From NCBI RefSeq assembly GCF_001884105.1, contig NZ_MACI01000078.1, positions 310,001-374,000 of the forward strand: DNA of 64,000 nucleotides, read 5' to 3'. Both the position numbers and the translations under genes were made by a program. The notes beneath the pieces are model-generated. The model was not told where the DNA came from. It saw nothing but the letters and a program-made list of their open reading frames with translations, and searched no databases. This stretch comes from Bacillus luti (GTDB lineage: Bacteria > Bacillota > Bacilli > Bacillales > Bacillaceae_G). This document shows, in pieces, positions 44,007 through 53,019 of this stretch (position 1 is the first letter of the stretch; each line of letters opens with the position of its first letter).

Positions 44007-45161
44007 ATGAATCGAGGCTTTTTTTATGTGAAATTAACAAGCGTGCGCAAGTTAATTTTATTTGTCATTACTACGGTATTAGCGACTTTTTTTCTTATTA
44101 GTATGATGGTAACTTCGTTGAAAGAGACGAAGTCAACGTATTTATATAACTGGTTAAATGAGTTATCAATGAATGGATACATGTACGTTCTTGGGAAAGA
44201 GAATCATTATTTTACACAAGAATACCGGAATTTAAATCAAGATTTTTCTATTTCTTCATTCCTCTTTTCTATGGCTACGAATATTCGTTTTGATGATGTT
44301 CGTAGTTTTGTAGGGAAAGAACTTCCGGGGTTTGGCAAGTATGATACGGAAATTGTTATCGCTGGTGAAGGAACAAATTATTCTAACTTACCGATAGAGT
44401 CGAGCGTTCCTCTTGAAGAAGTAGTAAAAGAACGGACTGGAGAAACCGGACAAGTTCCTAAGTCTGATTCGAATACAGAGAAGAAACAACCAGCCCAAAC
44501 AACAGGGAAAAGACAAGTTGCATTTATATATCATTCGCATAGCTGGGAATCATACTTACCGTTACTTAATTTAACAAATGATCCAAATCCGAATAAAGCG
44601 ACAAGTTCTGCAACGAACATTTCAATAGTCGGTGATCGATTTCGTGAACAGTTAGAAGGCGAAGGAATCGGCGCTACAAATGATAAAACTGATGTCGGTC
44701 AAAGGTTAATAAGTAAAGGATTAAATAGTAATAGTTCTTATAAATTGTCACGAGAAATTGTACAAGAAGCGATGGCTGGTAATAAAGAACTACAATACTT
44801 TTTTGACTTACATCGTGATAGTGCACGGAAAAATGTTACAACAAAAACAATTGGAGATAAATCATACGCTAAACTCGCATTTGTGATTGGAAAAGGTAAT
44901 AAAAATTATGAAAAGAACTTGCAATTAGCAACGGCTTTACATGAGGCGATTAATAAAAAATACCCAGGGGTGAGCCGAGGAGTCATTCAAAAAGGCTTTC
45001 AAACAGGAAATGGAGTCTATAATCAAGATTTATCAGGACAAGCGATCTTAATAGAAGTTGGAGGAGTAGATAATACAGAGGAAGAATTAAATCGATCAAT
45101 TGATGCACTTGCTAAAGCGTTTGGTGAATACTTTTGGCAAGCTGAAAAAGTGAATGGATAA
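44007..45161 (+). CDS. spoIIP: SpoIIP-family sporulation cell-wall hydrolase (paralogue 1)
   Basis: The 384-residue SpoIIP protein has an N-terminal TM anchor (KLILFVITTVLATFFLISMMV), a linker and a C-terminal Zn-dependent amidase/endopeptidase domain. Catalytic segments are FIYHSHSWESYLP, FFDLHRDSA and GNGVYNQDLSGQAILIEVGGVDNTEEE. SpoIIP works with SpoIID and SpoIIM to thin septal peptidoglycan and drive engulfment. The gene is not next to gpr, the usual place of spoIIP, so it is probably an extra copy. ATG 44007 follows GAGAGGGTGATAGT. Confidence 0.9.
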   Translation: MNRGFFYVKLTSVRKLILFVITTVLATFFLISMMVTSLKETKSTYLYNWLNELSMNGYMYVLGKENHYFTQEYRNLNQDFSISSFLFSMATNIRFDDVRSFVGKELPGFGKYDTEIVIAGEGTNYSNLPIESSVPLEEVVKERTGETGQVPKSDSNTEKKQPAQTTGKRQVAFIYHSHSWESYLPLLNLTNDPNPNKATSSATNISIVGDRFREQLEGEGIGATNDKTDVGQRLISKGLNSNSSYKLSREIVQEAMAGNKELQYFFDLHRDSARKNVTTKTIGDKSYAKLAFVIGKGNKNYEKNLQLATALHEAINKKYPGVSRGVIQKGFQTGNGVYNQDLSGQAILIEVGGVDNTEEELNRSIDALAKAFGEYFWQAEKVNG

Positions 45162-45191
45162 AGTGAAACATAAATTAGTGGGAAAGTCTGA

Positions 45192-45222
45192 AAAACGTGA
45201 GTGTAATACTTGCGTTTTTTTT
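45192..45222 (+). terminator. Intrinsic terminator after spoIIP paralogue 1
   Basis: AAACGTGAGT pairs with ACTTGCGTTT (two G-U pairs), followed by TTTTT. Confidence 0.8.
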
Positions 45223-45384
45223 GCATTGATGAGACGTCACAGAATAGACATAATTTGTCGTTGTTATAGTAATATCGAAATTTGTCAAATTATACTGGGA
45301 GATTTGCAAAGGGATTTTCGGGAAAGTAGAGAAAATCTTTTTACAAGGAAAACTTTTTATTATGAAATGGGTAGGGTGATTGAA

Positions 45385-45882
45385 GTGATTAGGGAAATCA
45401 AGGTAGAAGATGCAGCATCATTTTTGCAATTGAGTAAGCAATTAGATGAAGAAACGAAATTTATGCTATATGAACCAGGAGAAAGAACAGCTACAGCTGA
45501 GCAACAAGAACAAATGATACATCGATTTGTAGAAAATGAATATGCAACAATATTTGTAGCCATTGAAGACGAGAGAATAGTAGGGTTTGTTTTAGTGAAT
45601 GGAAATAATATTCAAAGAAAGAGACATGTTGCAGCCATTGTAATTGGTATATTGCAAGAGTATAGCGGGCGAGGTATTGGGACTAGATTGTTTAAAGAGG
45701 TCGAGAAGTGGGCAAGATTACATGATGTATGGCGTTTAGAATTAACGGTAATGGCCCACAATACAAGAGCTCAGGCACTATATAAAAAAGTTGGATTTAA
45801 GAAAGAAGGTGTCAAAAGAGCTGCTCTTATTATCGATGGAGAGAACATCGATGAGTATGAAATGGCCAAATTATTAAAATAA
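45385..45882 (+). CDS. GNAT N-acetyltransferase
   Basis: The 165-residue GNAT protein begins IREIKVEDAASFLQLSKQLDEE and has the acetyl-CoA loop in QEYSGRGIGTRLFKEVEKWA and the C-terminal NTRAQALYKKVGFKKEG. GTG 45385 follows AGGGTGATTGAA; the longer reading back to 45154 crosses a terminator and is rejected. A VanY-type carboxypeptidase gene starts 11 bases after the stop. The acceptor is unknown; the RimI/PhnO-like layout fits protein or small-amine acetylation. Confidence 0.85.
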   Translation: MIREIKVEDAASFLQLSKQLDEETKFMLYEPGERTATAEQQEQMIHRFVENEYATIFVAIEDERIVGFVLVNGNNIQRKRHVAAIVIGILQEYSGRGIGTRLFKEVEKWARLHDVWRLELTVMAHNTRAQALYKKVGFKKEGVKRAALIIDGENIDEYEMAKLLK

Positions 45883-45893
45883 GAGGTCGTTAT

Positions 45894-46634
45894 ATGAAAA
45901 AAAGATGGATACTACTTGGTATCGTAGCGGCGATACTCATTGTTGGAGTAGCGGGAATCAATTATAAAATGTATAAGGATAAGCAGGCGCGCGAGGTAAA
46001 TGTAAATAATATATTTCCGAAAGCGAAAGAAACGATTGCGAATATGGATGGGGATATTGCGGTAATTAGTAATCCGAATTCAATGCTTGTGCTTGTGAAT
46101 AAAAGTAGGCGTTTACCAGATGGGTATAGACCGCCAGATTTAGTTATTCCGAAAGTGCGCTACTCAAGTGAAGGTGATCAAGAAAAGAAAAAAATGAGGA
46201 AAGAGGCAGCCAGTGCGCTTGAGGAAATGTTTCAGCAAGCAGATAAGGAGCGTGTTTTCTTATTTGCAGTCTCTGGATTTAGATCTTTTGATCGACAAAA
46301 AGCGTTAAATACAATGTATAAAAAACAAGATGGAGAAGCCAAAACAGCAATGTCGAGTGCAGTTCCTGGAACGAGTGAACATCAAACAGGACTAGCTATG
46401 GATATCACATCACAATCTGCTAAGTTTCAGTTAGAAACCATTTTTGGAGAAACGAAAGAAGGTCAGTGGCTTTCTGAAAATGCTCATAAATTTGGTTTTG
46501 TGATTCGATATACAAAAGAAAAAGAATCAATGACTGGCTATCGGTATGAACCATGGCATGTAAGGTATGTGGGGAACCCACAAGCTACATATTTATATGA
46601 AAATCAATTGACACTTGAAGAAGTAACAGAGTGA
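45894..46634 (+). CDS. D-Ala-D-Ala / LD-carboxypeptidase (VanY/LdcB type, M15B)
   Basis: The 246-residue membrane-anchored peptidase has one N-terminal TM (ILLGIVAAILIVGVAGI). Its M15B zinc domain contains FAVSGFRSFDRQ, GTSEHQTGLAMDIT (His and Asp ligands) and EPWHVRYVG (the third ligand and base). It trims the terminal D-Ala from peptidoglycan stem peptides outside the membrane. The start at 45894 follows AAGAGGTCGTTAT. It is co-transcribed with the upstream GNAT gene and perhaps with the following Nudix gene. There is no sign of vancomycin-resistance genes nearby. Confidence 0.9.
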   Translation: MKKRWILLGIVAAILIVGVAGINYKMYKDKQAREVNVNNIFPKAKETIANMDGDIAVISNPNSMLVLVNKSRRLPDGYRPPDLVIPKVRYSSEGDQEKKKMRKEAASALEEMFQQADKERVFLFAVSGFRSFDRQKALNTMYKKQDGEAKTAMSSAVPGTSEHQTGLAMDITSQSAKFQLETIFGETKEGQWLSENAHKFGFVIRYTKEKESMTGYRYEPWHVRYVGNPQATYLYENQLTLEEVTE

Positions 46635-46657
46635 ATAATTGAGGGGAGAGAAATATA

Positions 46658-47104
46658 ATGACGATGTTATATAAGAAAAAGGTACATGCATATGTGACAA
46701 GAGAAAAAGAGGGGAGTATGCAACTACTTGTTTTTAAGCATCGTGATATACCTAAAGCTGGTGTCCAAGTACCAGGTGGAACCGTTGATGAAGGAGAAAC
46801 GTTAGAAGCAGCGATTTTTCGTGAAGTACAAGAAGAAACTGGATTACGTCATTTATGTATAGAGCGTTTTCTAGCAGATTATATTATTCATGTGAAGGAA
46901 AAACAGGAATATCAAAAGCGCCACTTTTTCCATATAACGTTACTTACAGATGTAAAAGATACTTGGGAACATATTGTAAGTGCCGGCGAGGAAGATGAAG
47001 GTTTAGTATATTGCTACGAATGGATTGATATTGCCAAATGCCCGGAATTAGCCGGGAAACAAGGTGAGTTTTTACATTTGTTAGATGAAGTATACGCACA
47101 GTAA
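46658..47104 (+). CDS. Nudix hydrolase
   Basis: The 148-residue Nudix protein has an intact box, GGTVDEGETLEAAIFREVQEETGL, with all catalytic Glu residues. It lacks added domains. The start at 46658 follows GAGGGGAGAGAAATATA. The gene is 23 bases after the carboxypeptidase gene. The substrate class (nucleotide, capped RNA or sugar nucleotide) cannot be read from the sequence. Confidence 0.88.
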   Translation: MTMLYKKKVHAYVTREKEGSMQLLVFKHRDIPKAGVQVPGGTVDEGETLEAAIFREVQEETGLRHLCIERFLADYIIHVKEKQEYQKRHFFHITLLTDVKDTWEHIVSAGEEDEGLVYCYEWIDIAKCPELAGKQGEFLHLLDEVYAQ

Positions 47105-47105
47105 T

Positions 47106-47148
47106 AAAAGAGTCTGAAGCGGAAGTTTATTCGTTTCAGACTCTTTTT
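47106..47148 (+). terminator. Intrinsic terminator
   Basis: AAAGAGTCTGAAGCG pairs with CGTTTCAGACTCTTT (one G-U pair), followed by TTAT. Confidence 0.88.
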
Positions 47149-47290
47149 ATTTTTCAGGAAATAAAAGGTTTTTATATTGGGAAGTTGAATTCTTTTAAAG
47201 GGCTTGTAGTTGTATATGCGAGGAGCGGAGAAAATGAAAAAGTAATAGATACATGTTATCAATAAAAGGCTGTATAGAAGGAGAATGACG

Positions 47291-48766
47291 ATGGAGATTC
47301 AGTTCAATACACGGTTGCAAAAAGAATTAACAATTCATGATATACAGGCAGCGATGGAAGCTGGACAATTAACTTCAAAAGAGTTAGTTATGTATTACCT
47401 CCATAGAATCGCAAAGTATGATCAAGACGGACCAAAAATCAATTCTATTTTAGAAATCAATCCAGATGCTATCTTTATTGCAGAAGCGTTAGATTATGAA
47501 AGGAAGATAAAAGGTATAAGAGGTCCATTACACGGTATACCGGTTTTACTTAAGGACAATATTGAAACGAATGACTCTATGCATACAAGTGCAGGTACGA
47601 TTGCTCTAGAACAAAATATAAGTAGTGAAGATGCATTTCTCGTTACGAAACTGCGAGAAGCAGGAGCAGTGATAATAGGGAAAACAAATATGACAGAATT
47701 AGCGAATGCAATGTCATTTGAAATGTGGGCTGGATATAGTGCAAGAGGTGGACAAACAATAAACCCTTACGGTACAGGTGAGGATGATATGTTTGTTGGC
47801 GGCTCTAGTACAGGATCTGCGATAGCAGTTGCTGCTAACTTTACAGTAGTATCTGTTGGAACGGAAACGGATGCTTCTATTTTAAGTCCAGCTGTTCAAA
47901 ACTCAGTAGTCGGTATTAAACCGACTGTCGGTTTAATTAGTCGTAGAGGTATTATTCCGTTCACATATTCGCAAGATACAGCGGGTCCATTTGCGAGAAC
48001 AGTAACAGATGCTGCTATTTTACTAGGGGGTTTAACTGGGGTAGATGAGAAAGATGTAGCTACTCATAAAAGCGAGGGAATAATAGAACATGATTATACA
48101 AAGTATCTTGATGTTAACGGTTTAAATGGAGCAAAGATTGGTGTATATAACAACGCACCAAAAGAGTATTATGAATCTGGTGAGTATGATGAAAAATTGT
48201 TTAAGGAAACAATTGAAGTATTGCGTAGTGAGGGAGCGACAGTAGTAGAAAATATTGATATTCCGTCTTTCCATAGAAAATGGAGCTGGGGAGTACCGCT
48301 TTATGAACTAAAGCATAGTCTAGATAACTATCTTTCTAAATTACCTTCTACTATTCCAGTGCACTCTATTTCGGAGTTAATGGAGTTTAACGAGAACATA
48401 GCAGAAAGAGCTTTGAAATATGGGCAAACTAAGTTAGAAGGAAGAAAAGATTTTCCAAATACGTTAAGAAATCCTGAATATATCAACGCAAGATTAGAAG
48501 ATATATATTTTTCACAAGAACAAGGTATTGATTTTGCACTGGAAAAATATAATCTTGATGCGATTCTATTCCCTTCTTATATAGGTTCTACTATATGTGC
48601 GAAAGCAGGTTATCCGTCTATAGCAATACCTGCGGGATATATGGAGAGCAGGAGACCGTTTGGGATTACGCTCGCAAGTACTGCTTTTCGTGAAGAAACT
48701 TTGATTAAACTAGCATATGCTTTTGAACAAGCGACAAAACATAGAAAAATTCCGGATTTGTCATAA
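47291..48766 (+). CDS. Amidase-signature family amidase
   Basis: The 491-residue cytoplasmic amidase-signature hydrolase has the Ser-cisSer-Lys triad visible as Lys in PVLLKDNIETND, Ser in FVGGSSTGSAIAVAAN and the nucleophile region ETDASILSPAVQNSVVGIKPT. RRGIIPFTYSQDTAGPFARTVTDAA is a classic segment. ATG 47291 lies eight bases after AAGGAG; the ATG at 47285 is too close. It is not linked to gatC/gatB, so it is not GatA. The substrate is unknown. Confidence 0.92.
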   Translation: MEIQFNTRLQKELTIHDIQAAMEAGQLTSKELVMYYLHRIAKYDQDGPKINSILEINPDAIFIAEALDYERKIKGIRGPLHGIPVLLKDNIETNDSMHTSAGTIALEQNISSEDAFLVTKLREAGAVIIGKTNMTELANAMSFEMWAGYSARGGQTINPYGTGEDDMFVGGSSTGSAIAVAANFTVVSVGTETDASILSPAVQNSVVGIKPTVGLISRRGIIPFTYSQDTAGPFARTVTDAAILLGGLTGVDEKDVATHKSEGIIEHDYTKYLDVNGLNGAKIGVYNNAPKEYYESGEYDEKLFKETIEVLRSEGATVVENIDIPSFHRKWSWGVPLYELKHSLDNYLSKLPSTIPVHSISELMEFNENIAERALKYGQTKLEGRKDFPNTLRNPEYINARLEDIYFSQEQGIDFALEKYNLDAILFPSYIGSTICAKAGYPSIAIPAGYMESRRPFGITLASTAFREETLIKLAYAFEQATKHRKIPDLS

Positions 48767-48777
48767 ATAGAATATAT

Positions 48778-48805
48778 AAAAAGGACAGGAATTCCTGTCC
48801 TTTTT
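48778..48805. terminator. Bidirectional terminator, perfect 28-bp palindrome
   Basis: AAAAAGGACAGGAA meets TTCCTGTCCTTTTT without mismatch. It ends the amidase gene and the convergent MFS gene. Confidence 0.92.
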
Positions 48806-48815
48806 ACTTTATTAA

Positions 48816-50033
48816 TTACCGTGAAATACCTTTCGATTCTGTCTTATGATATTTTAATAAGCTAAAAGATAAACAAGCAGAACATAAAATAAGAAAAGAA
48901 GCGATGATATAAATAGTACGAACACCGAATATATCAGTAATAATTCCAACGCTAAGCATAGAAAGGCCAGAAGCTGTTGAGAGAAGAGCACCGTGAGCTG
49001 TATACATCTTCGATAATAAAGATGGAGCGACGCTGGATTGCAAAACAGTCGTTTGAGAAATATCCCTAATTTGGTAACATGGTCCCATTAGAACACATAG
49101 GAATATCGCGATAAATCCGCTGCTTGTCATACCGTATAAAAATGTAAGAATACTAAATATAAGAGAGCCTATCGCCATAGAGCGTATTAAATTATTTTGA
49201 ATGTATGTACTCATTTTCCACGCTAATAGACCGCCAATTAACGTGCCAACGTAATAACTTGTATTAATATATCCCCACCATTCTTCTCCTTTATGAAGAA
49301 CAGTCGTTACATAAGCCATCGTAATAGCACCAATCCATATTGTTCCTGCGAAAGTTTCAATTAAGTCCATTAGTGTAACTGTGCGCAAAGAGGGGTGTTG
49401 AAATAGTAGTTTCCAGCCTTCTAATAAAGCAGTACTATTTGAAGAGGAAGGATCTGTTACTTTTTCAGTATGTATGGGACGTAATGAAAAATACAATGCA
49501 ATACATCCGAAAATCATCAAAATATTATTAATCATGAGTGTAGAAGTAACGCCAATGAGAAGTACTACAATACTTGTGAATGAATAAGCAGCCGCTTGTG
49601 TAATTTGTGTTGAAAAGGAAAAGATACTATTTACTTTTACCAATTTTCCTTGCGGCGCCAGACGTGGAAGGATGCCGTATAATAATGGAGCACTCCAACC
49701 ACTACATAATGAAATGAAAAAAATGAAAGTTAATAGGGCTAAAATACTTGTGGAAATGACTGGAAATAAAACCGTTAATAACAGTAAAAGAGTTGTTTTC
49801 ATCCATTGCAAAGTAAATAGCAACGAAAAAGACGGAAAACGATTCATGATAAGTGGTGCAGATATGTTAGCAATTAGGTTAGTGATAACTTGCAATAATG
49901 GAAAAAGAGCAGTAATAGTAGCTGATTTCGTTGATATATAGATATGAGTTGTAATAATCATTACGTATACGATGTCAGCGAGAGTAATGCATATTTTCGA
50001 CCCTAGATAGTAAACTAGTGAACGATATTGCAA
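48816..50033 (-). CDS. MFS transporter
   Basis: The 405-residue carrier has about 12 TM helices. It begins LVYYLGSKICITLADIVYVMIITTHIY, and the loop LYGILPRLAPQGKLVKVNSIFSF is typical of MFS_3/EntS-like carriers, as is the mid-protein loop (RPIHTEKVTDPSSSNS). The TTG start at 50033 follows AAGAAGGGATGATTCTGA. It is a single gene. Drug, siderophore or metabolite efflux is possible, and no substrate can be assigned. Confidence 0.85.
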   Translation of the reverse strand: MQYRSLVYYLGSKICITLADIVYVMIITTHIYISTKSATITALFPLLQVITNLIANISAPLIMNRFPSFSLLFTLQWMKTTLLLLLTVLFPVISTSILALLTFIFFISLCSGWSAPLLYGILPRLAPQGKLVKVNSIFSFSTQITQAAAYSFTSIVVLLIGVTSTLMINNILMIFGCIALYFSLRPIHTEKVTDPSSSNSTALLEGWKLLFQHPSLRTVTLMDLIETFAGTIWIGAITMAYVTTVLHKGEEWWGYINTSYYVGTLIGGLLAWKMSTYIQNNLIRSMAIGSLIFSILTFLYGMTSSGFIAIFLCVLMGPCYQIRDISQTTVLQSSVAPSLLSKMYTAHGALLSTASGLSMLSVGIITDIFGVRTIYIIASFLILCSACLSFSLLKYHKTESKGISR

Positions 50034-50302
50034 TCAGAATCATCCCTTCTTAAAAAAATACAATAGTTAGAAATATTATAATTTAGGGATTTAATTTTTG
50101 AAAGAATTAAATTTTTTGTCATTTTTTGAAAGGAATTTTCATGTATAATGAAGAATATATTAATATAGTATTTTAATAATACTCATTGTAACAGCGAATA
50201 TATACAATAGCTTGTAGCAAACGCCCATGTATGAGAAAGGGCGGATAAACCATTCTTTTCTTCATATACATATAAAAAATAGCAAGAAAGTGAGGGCTGC
50301 AT

Positions 50303-50731
50303 ATGGCTGGTTGGGTAATTTGGTTTATAATAGCTGGTATTTTATTTATAGCAGAAATGTTGTCGATTACGTTTTATATGCTGTGGCTTGGAATTGGAGC
50401 TGTTGTCGGAGGTCTTATTGCTTTGTTCGCTCCTGATGCGCTATTTTTACAAGTTGTTGTTGGTGGGATTGTAAGTTTAACATTGACGTTTTTTACGAAA
50501 AGAATTTCAAAAAACTTTCGAGAAGCAAAAGGTTTTACTGATACAGTAGATATGCTTGTCGGTAAAAGGGTAATTGTTATGCAAGCGATTACAAGTGAAG
50601 AGAATGGTATTGTGAAAGTAGATGGAGATACTTGGACAGCTATTGCAGATGATCCAATTGATGTTGGAGAAAAGGTTGTTGTTATAAAGAGGCATAGTAC
50701 TATATTACAAGTGAAAAAGGAGAGTGAATAA
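50303..50731 (+). CDS. NfeD-family membrane protein
   Basis: The 142-residue short NfeD protein has two or three TM segments in the first half (VIWFIIAGILFIAEMLSITFYMLWLGIGAVVGGLIALF). The C-terminal OB-like domain reads VGKRVIVMQAITSEENGIVKVDGDTWTAIADDPIDVGEKVVVIK. It precedes an SPFH gene by two bases, the standard NfeD-stomatin operon, in which the partners form membrane microdomain complexes. The start at 50303 follows GTGAGGGCTGCAT. Confidence 0.92.
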   Translation: MAGWVIWFIIAGILFIAEMLSITFYMLWLGIGAVVGGLIALFAPDALFLQVVVGGIVSLTLTFFTKRISKNFREAKGFTDTVDMLVGKRVIVMQAITSEENGIVKVDGDTWTAIADDPIDVGEKVVVIKRHSTILQVKKESE

Positions 50732-50733
50732 AT

Positions 50734-51702
50734 ATGGTAGCATTAACGTTAACGATTATATTCGCGCTAATTGTAGTTACATTTATTGCATTAACAATTA
50801 AAATTATTCCTCAGCAAAAAGTTGGGGTTATTGAAAGATTTGGTAAGTTTCAACGTATAATGCATCCAGGGTTAAATATTTTAATCCCGATTGTCGATCG
50901 TGTTCGTGTATATCATGATTTACGTATTCAACAAACAAATGTACCACCGCAAAAGGTAATTACGAAAGATAACGTTCAAGTAGAAATTGATACAATTATT
51001 TTCTATCAAATTGTTGAACCAGAACTTGCGACATATGGTATTTCAAACTATGAATATGGTGTACGTAACATTACTTCTGCAACGATGCGTCAAATTATTG
51101 GTAAAATGGAACTGGATGAAACATTATCTGGTCGTGAAAAAATTTCAACAGAAATCCGCTTAGCGCTTGATGAAGCAACAGAAAAATGGGGCGTACGTAT
51201 TGAACGTGTTGAAGTTGTCGATATTAATCCGCCAAAAGATGTGCAAGCATCAATGGAAAAACAAATGAAAGCAGAACGTAATAAACGTGCGATTATTTTA
51301 GAAGCGGAAGCAGCGAAACAAGATAAAGTCCTTCGAGCTGAAGGGGAAAAGCAAAGTAAAATTTTAATGGCTGAAGGGGATAAAGAAGCACGTATTCGAG
51401 AAGCTGAAGGTGTTAAAGAGGCGAAAGAATTAGAAGCGCAAGGGGAAGCAAGAGCGATTGAGGAAATTGCAAAAGCAGAACAGAACCGCATTGAATTACT
51501 TCGTGAAGCGAATTTAGATGAGCGTGTACTTGCTTACAAATCATTTGAATCTTTAGTGGAAGTTGCAAAAGGGCCAGCTAATAAAGTATTTATTCCGTCT
51601 AATGCCATTGAAACACTTGGTACTCTTGGGGCGATTGGAGAAATCTTTAAAGAAAAACAAGCGAAGAAATTACCTTCGAATGATACAGACAAAGAACAAT
51701 AA
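50734..51702 (+). CDS. SPFH/band 7 stomatin-like protein
   Basis: The 322-residue SPFH protein is of the paraslipin/QmcA type. It has an N-terminal TM (LTIIFALIVVTFIALTIKII), then the band 7 domain (IPQQKVGVIERFGKFQRIMHPGLNILIPIVDRVR...VRNITSATMRQIIGKMELDETLSGRE). A coiled coil rich in Glu, Ala and Lys (KAERNKRAIILEAEAAKQDK...) and a conserved C-terminal tail (VFIPSNAIETLGTLGAIGEIF) follow. Large ring oligomers form on the membrane and hold other proteins, often with FtsH-type proteases. It is in an operon with nfeD. Confidence 0.95.
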   Translation: MVALTLTIIFALIVVTFIALTIKIIPQQKVGVIERFGKFQRIMHPGLNILIPIVDRVRVYHDLRIQQTNVPPQKVITKDNVQVEIDTIIFYQIVEPELATYGISNYEYGVRNITSATMRQIIGKMELDETLSGREKISTEIRLALDEATEKWGVRIERVEVVDINPPKDVQASMEKQMKAERNKRAIILEAEAAKQDKVLRAEGEKQSKILMAEGDKEARIREAEGVKEAKELEAQGEARAIEEIAKAEQNRIELLREANLDERVLAYKSFESLVEVAKGPANKVFIPSNAIETLGTLGAIGEIFKEKQAKKLPSNDTDKEQ

Positions 51703-51711
51703 GATTGAGGA

Positions 51712-51740
51712 AGAGAAATGGGATGCCATTTCTCTTTTTA
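51712..51740 (+). terminator. Intrinsic terminator after the SPFH gene
   Basis: AGAGAAATGG pairs with CCATTTCTCT around GATG, followed by TTTTTATTTTT. Confidence 0.9.
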
Positions 51741-51949
51741 TTTTTGAGCAGGATAACAAATAGTAGTCCCTTTAAAATAACAGATTCTTGTTTCAGGTAT
51801 TTCTTAATGAATAGAGATGCAATTAGGAGCGAATTGTTTCTATCGCATTTTCATTAAGTTTCATGATTTTAATAAAAAACAAAATTATATATTTATTTTT
51901 TGTAATGTATTTCATATGATTTTTAAGAGGGGGAAACAGGGGGGATTTT

Positions 51950-52825
51950 ATGTTAGTAATATTAGCAACAATTGTAGCGTGTATTTGGTATTTTTTTGAC
52001 CTGCCAAGTGCTACAACCGTAGTATTGGTTTGTGGTTTAATTATTGTGCTTTCTACAATTGCAAAAAGAAATGTAAAAAGTGTGTTGTTCTTTTTAGGTA
52101 CTGTTGTCTTATTCTTTGTTGCTCTATCTAATTCGATTCTTTATGCCGCCTTTGCTTTCTTTGTTGTATTATTTGCAGCAGGAATATTGTTTGATTCATC
52201 GAGTTCTGAAGAATTAGATGACGAAAGAAATAATGCTAGAGGTTTTAGCAGTGGCCGAGTTAGAGAACCTAAAAAAAGAGTTGCTGATGCAAGCTATGAG
52301 GGCTTTTATGGACATGATGATGAAGTGCAATACGACCGAAATAATTCTAGATTTTCTCATACAAGTGCAAAAAAACAGAGTGGGATGTCAGACGAGGAAT
52401 ATCGAAAGAAACAAGCAGAGGATGATGCATACTTTTATAGAAGACATAGCGGTTATAGACATAAGGTGGATGAAGCAGATGATATTTTAGGACGTAGTCA
52501 ACGAGACAGAGACTATGAAGATGATAAATATGAAGTTCGCTGTAACGGTTGTAATGAGCCTGAAAGCCATTGTAAATGCTGCGGAACTTGTGACCAATAT
52601 CCATGTCGTTGCTGTCGTCGATGTGATAGTTATCCGTGTGAATGCTGTAATGAATGTGGGGAGGCGAATTGTCGCTGTTGCCGTCGATGTGACAGTTATC
52701 CATGCGAATGCTGTAATGAATGTGGAGAGGCAAATTGCCGCTGTTGTCGAAGGTGTGATTCATATCCATGTGAATGTTGTAATAGCTGCAGTCAACCGGA
52801 ACGATATTGTAGATGCGACAGATAA
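51950..52825 (+). CDS. Membrane protein with tandem cysteine-rich repeats (291 aa)
   Basis: I do not recognise this family. Residues 1-80 form about three TM helices. A polar, Arg/Asp/Ser-rich linker (about 85-205) follows. The last 95 residues hold 32 cysteines in three 22-residue repeats of the form CCRRCDSYPCECCNECGEANCR (about 221-286), preceded by a partial unit (CKCCGTCDQYPCR) and ending CRCDR. Cys spacings CCxxC, CxCC and CxxC suggest cooperative soft-metal clusters or dense disulphides. ATG 51950 follows CAGGGGGGATTTT. It lies between the nfeD-SPFH pair and a spoIIP paralogue and is ended by its own terminator. Confidence 0.75.
   Translation: MLVILATIVACIWYFFDLPSATTVVLVCGLIIVLSTIAKRNVKSVLFFLGTVVLFFVALSNSILYAAFAFFVVLFAAGILFDSSSSEELDDERNNARGFSSGRVREPKKRVADASYEGFYGHDDEVQYDRNNSRFSHTSAKKQSGMSDEEYRKKQAEDDAYFYRRHSGYRHKVDEADDILGRSQRDRDYEDDKYEVRCNGCNEPESHCKCCGTCDQYPCRCCRRCDSYPCECCNECGEANCRCCRRCDSYPCECCNECGEANCRCCRRCDSYPCECCNSCSQPERYCRCDR
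52610..52807 (+). repeat. Three 66-bp tandem coding repeats (22-aa Cys unit)
   Basis: Units lie at 52610-52675, 52676-52741 and 52742-52807. The first two are almost identical in protein and differ at several third-codon positions. The third diverges in its second half. In-frame length differences between strains would be expected. Confidence 0.88.
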
Positions 52826-52829
52826 GGGG

Positions 52830-52858
52830 AAACACCATCTTGTGATGGTGTTTTATTT
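52830..52858 (+). terminator. Intrinsic terminator
   Basis: AAACACCATC pairs with GATGGTGTTT around TTGT, followed by TATTTAT. Confidence 0.82.
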
Positions 52859-52970
52859 ATATAGTTGTGCATAATTTAGCAATAAATTTCTTAGTTTTGT
52901 AATGCGTTATGTATGTCAGTGACGATGCGGACGAAAGTACTATAAAAACTTGTCATTTCTCTTTTAGTGC

Positions 52971-52999
52971 GTATATTACGAAAGGCTTGTACATATCCA
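52971..52999 (+). promoter_or_regulatory. Candidate sigma-E promoter of the second spoIIP paralogue
   Basis: GTATATT and CATATCCA are separated by 14 bases. The spacer ends in GGCTTGTA, as in the promoter of the first paralogue. The start codon is 20 bases past the -10. Confidence 0.5.
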
Positions 53000-53019
53000 T
53001 GTATAAAGAAGGTGATATA

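Noticed and set aside
45154-45384. N-terminal extension of the GNAT protein
   Set aside because: The extension would be read through the terminator at 45192-45222 and overlaps spoIIP; the GTG at 45385 has its own ribosome binding site.
47140-47265. Possible C-terminal gene remnant (FQEIKGFYIGKLNSFKGL...)
   Set aside because: The frame looks protein-like, but there is no start, no family match I can name, and it begins inside a terminator. The evidence is too weak to call a pseudogene.
50034-50302. Sigma-W promoter upstream of nfeD-SPFH
   Set aside because: A TGAAAG element is present, but no CGTA follows at 16-17 bases.
50227-50436. 69-codon frame overlapping nfeD
   Set aside because: It lies in another frame over a clear NfeD gene and has no ribosome binding site.
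52347-52838. Long frames opposite and beside the Cys-repeat gene
   Set aside because: They arise because the repeat DNA lacks stop codons in other frames. Only the frame with TM helices and the regular Cys pattern has a ribosome binding site and a following terminator.
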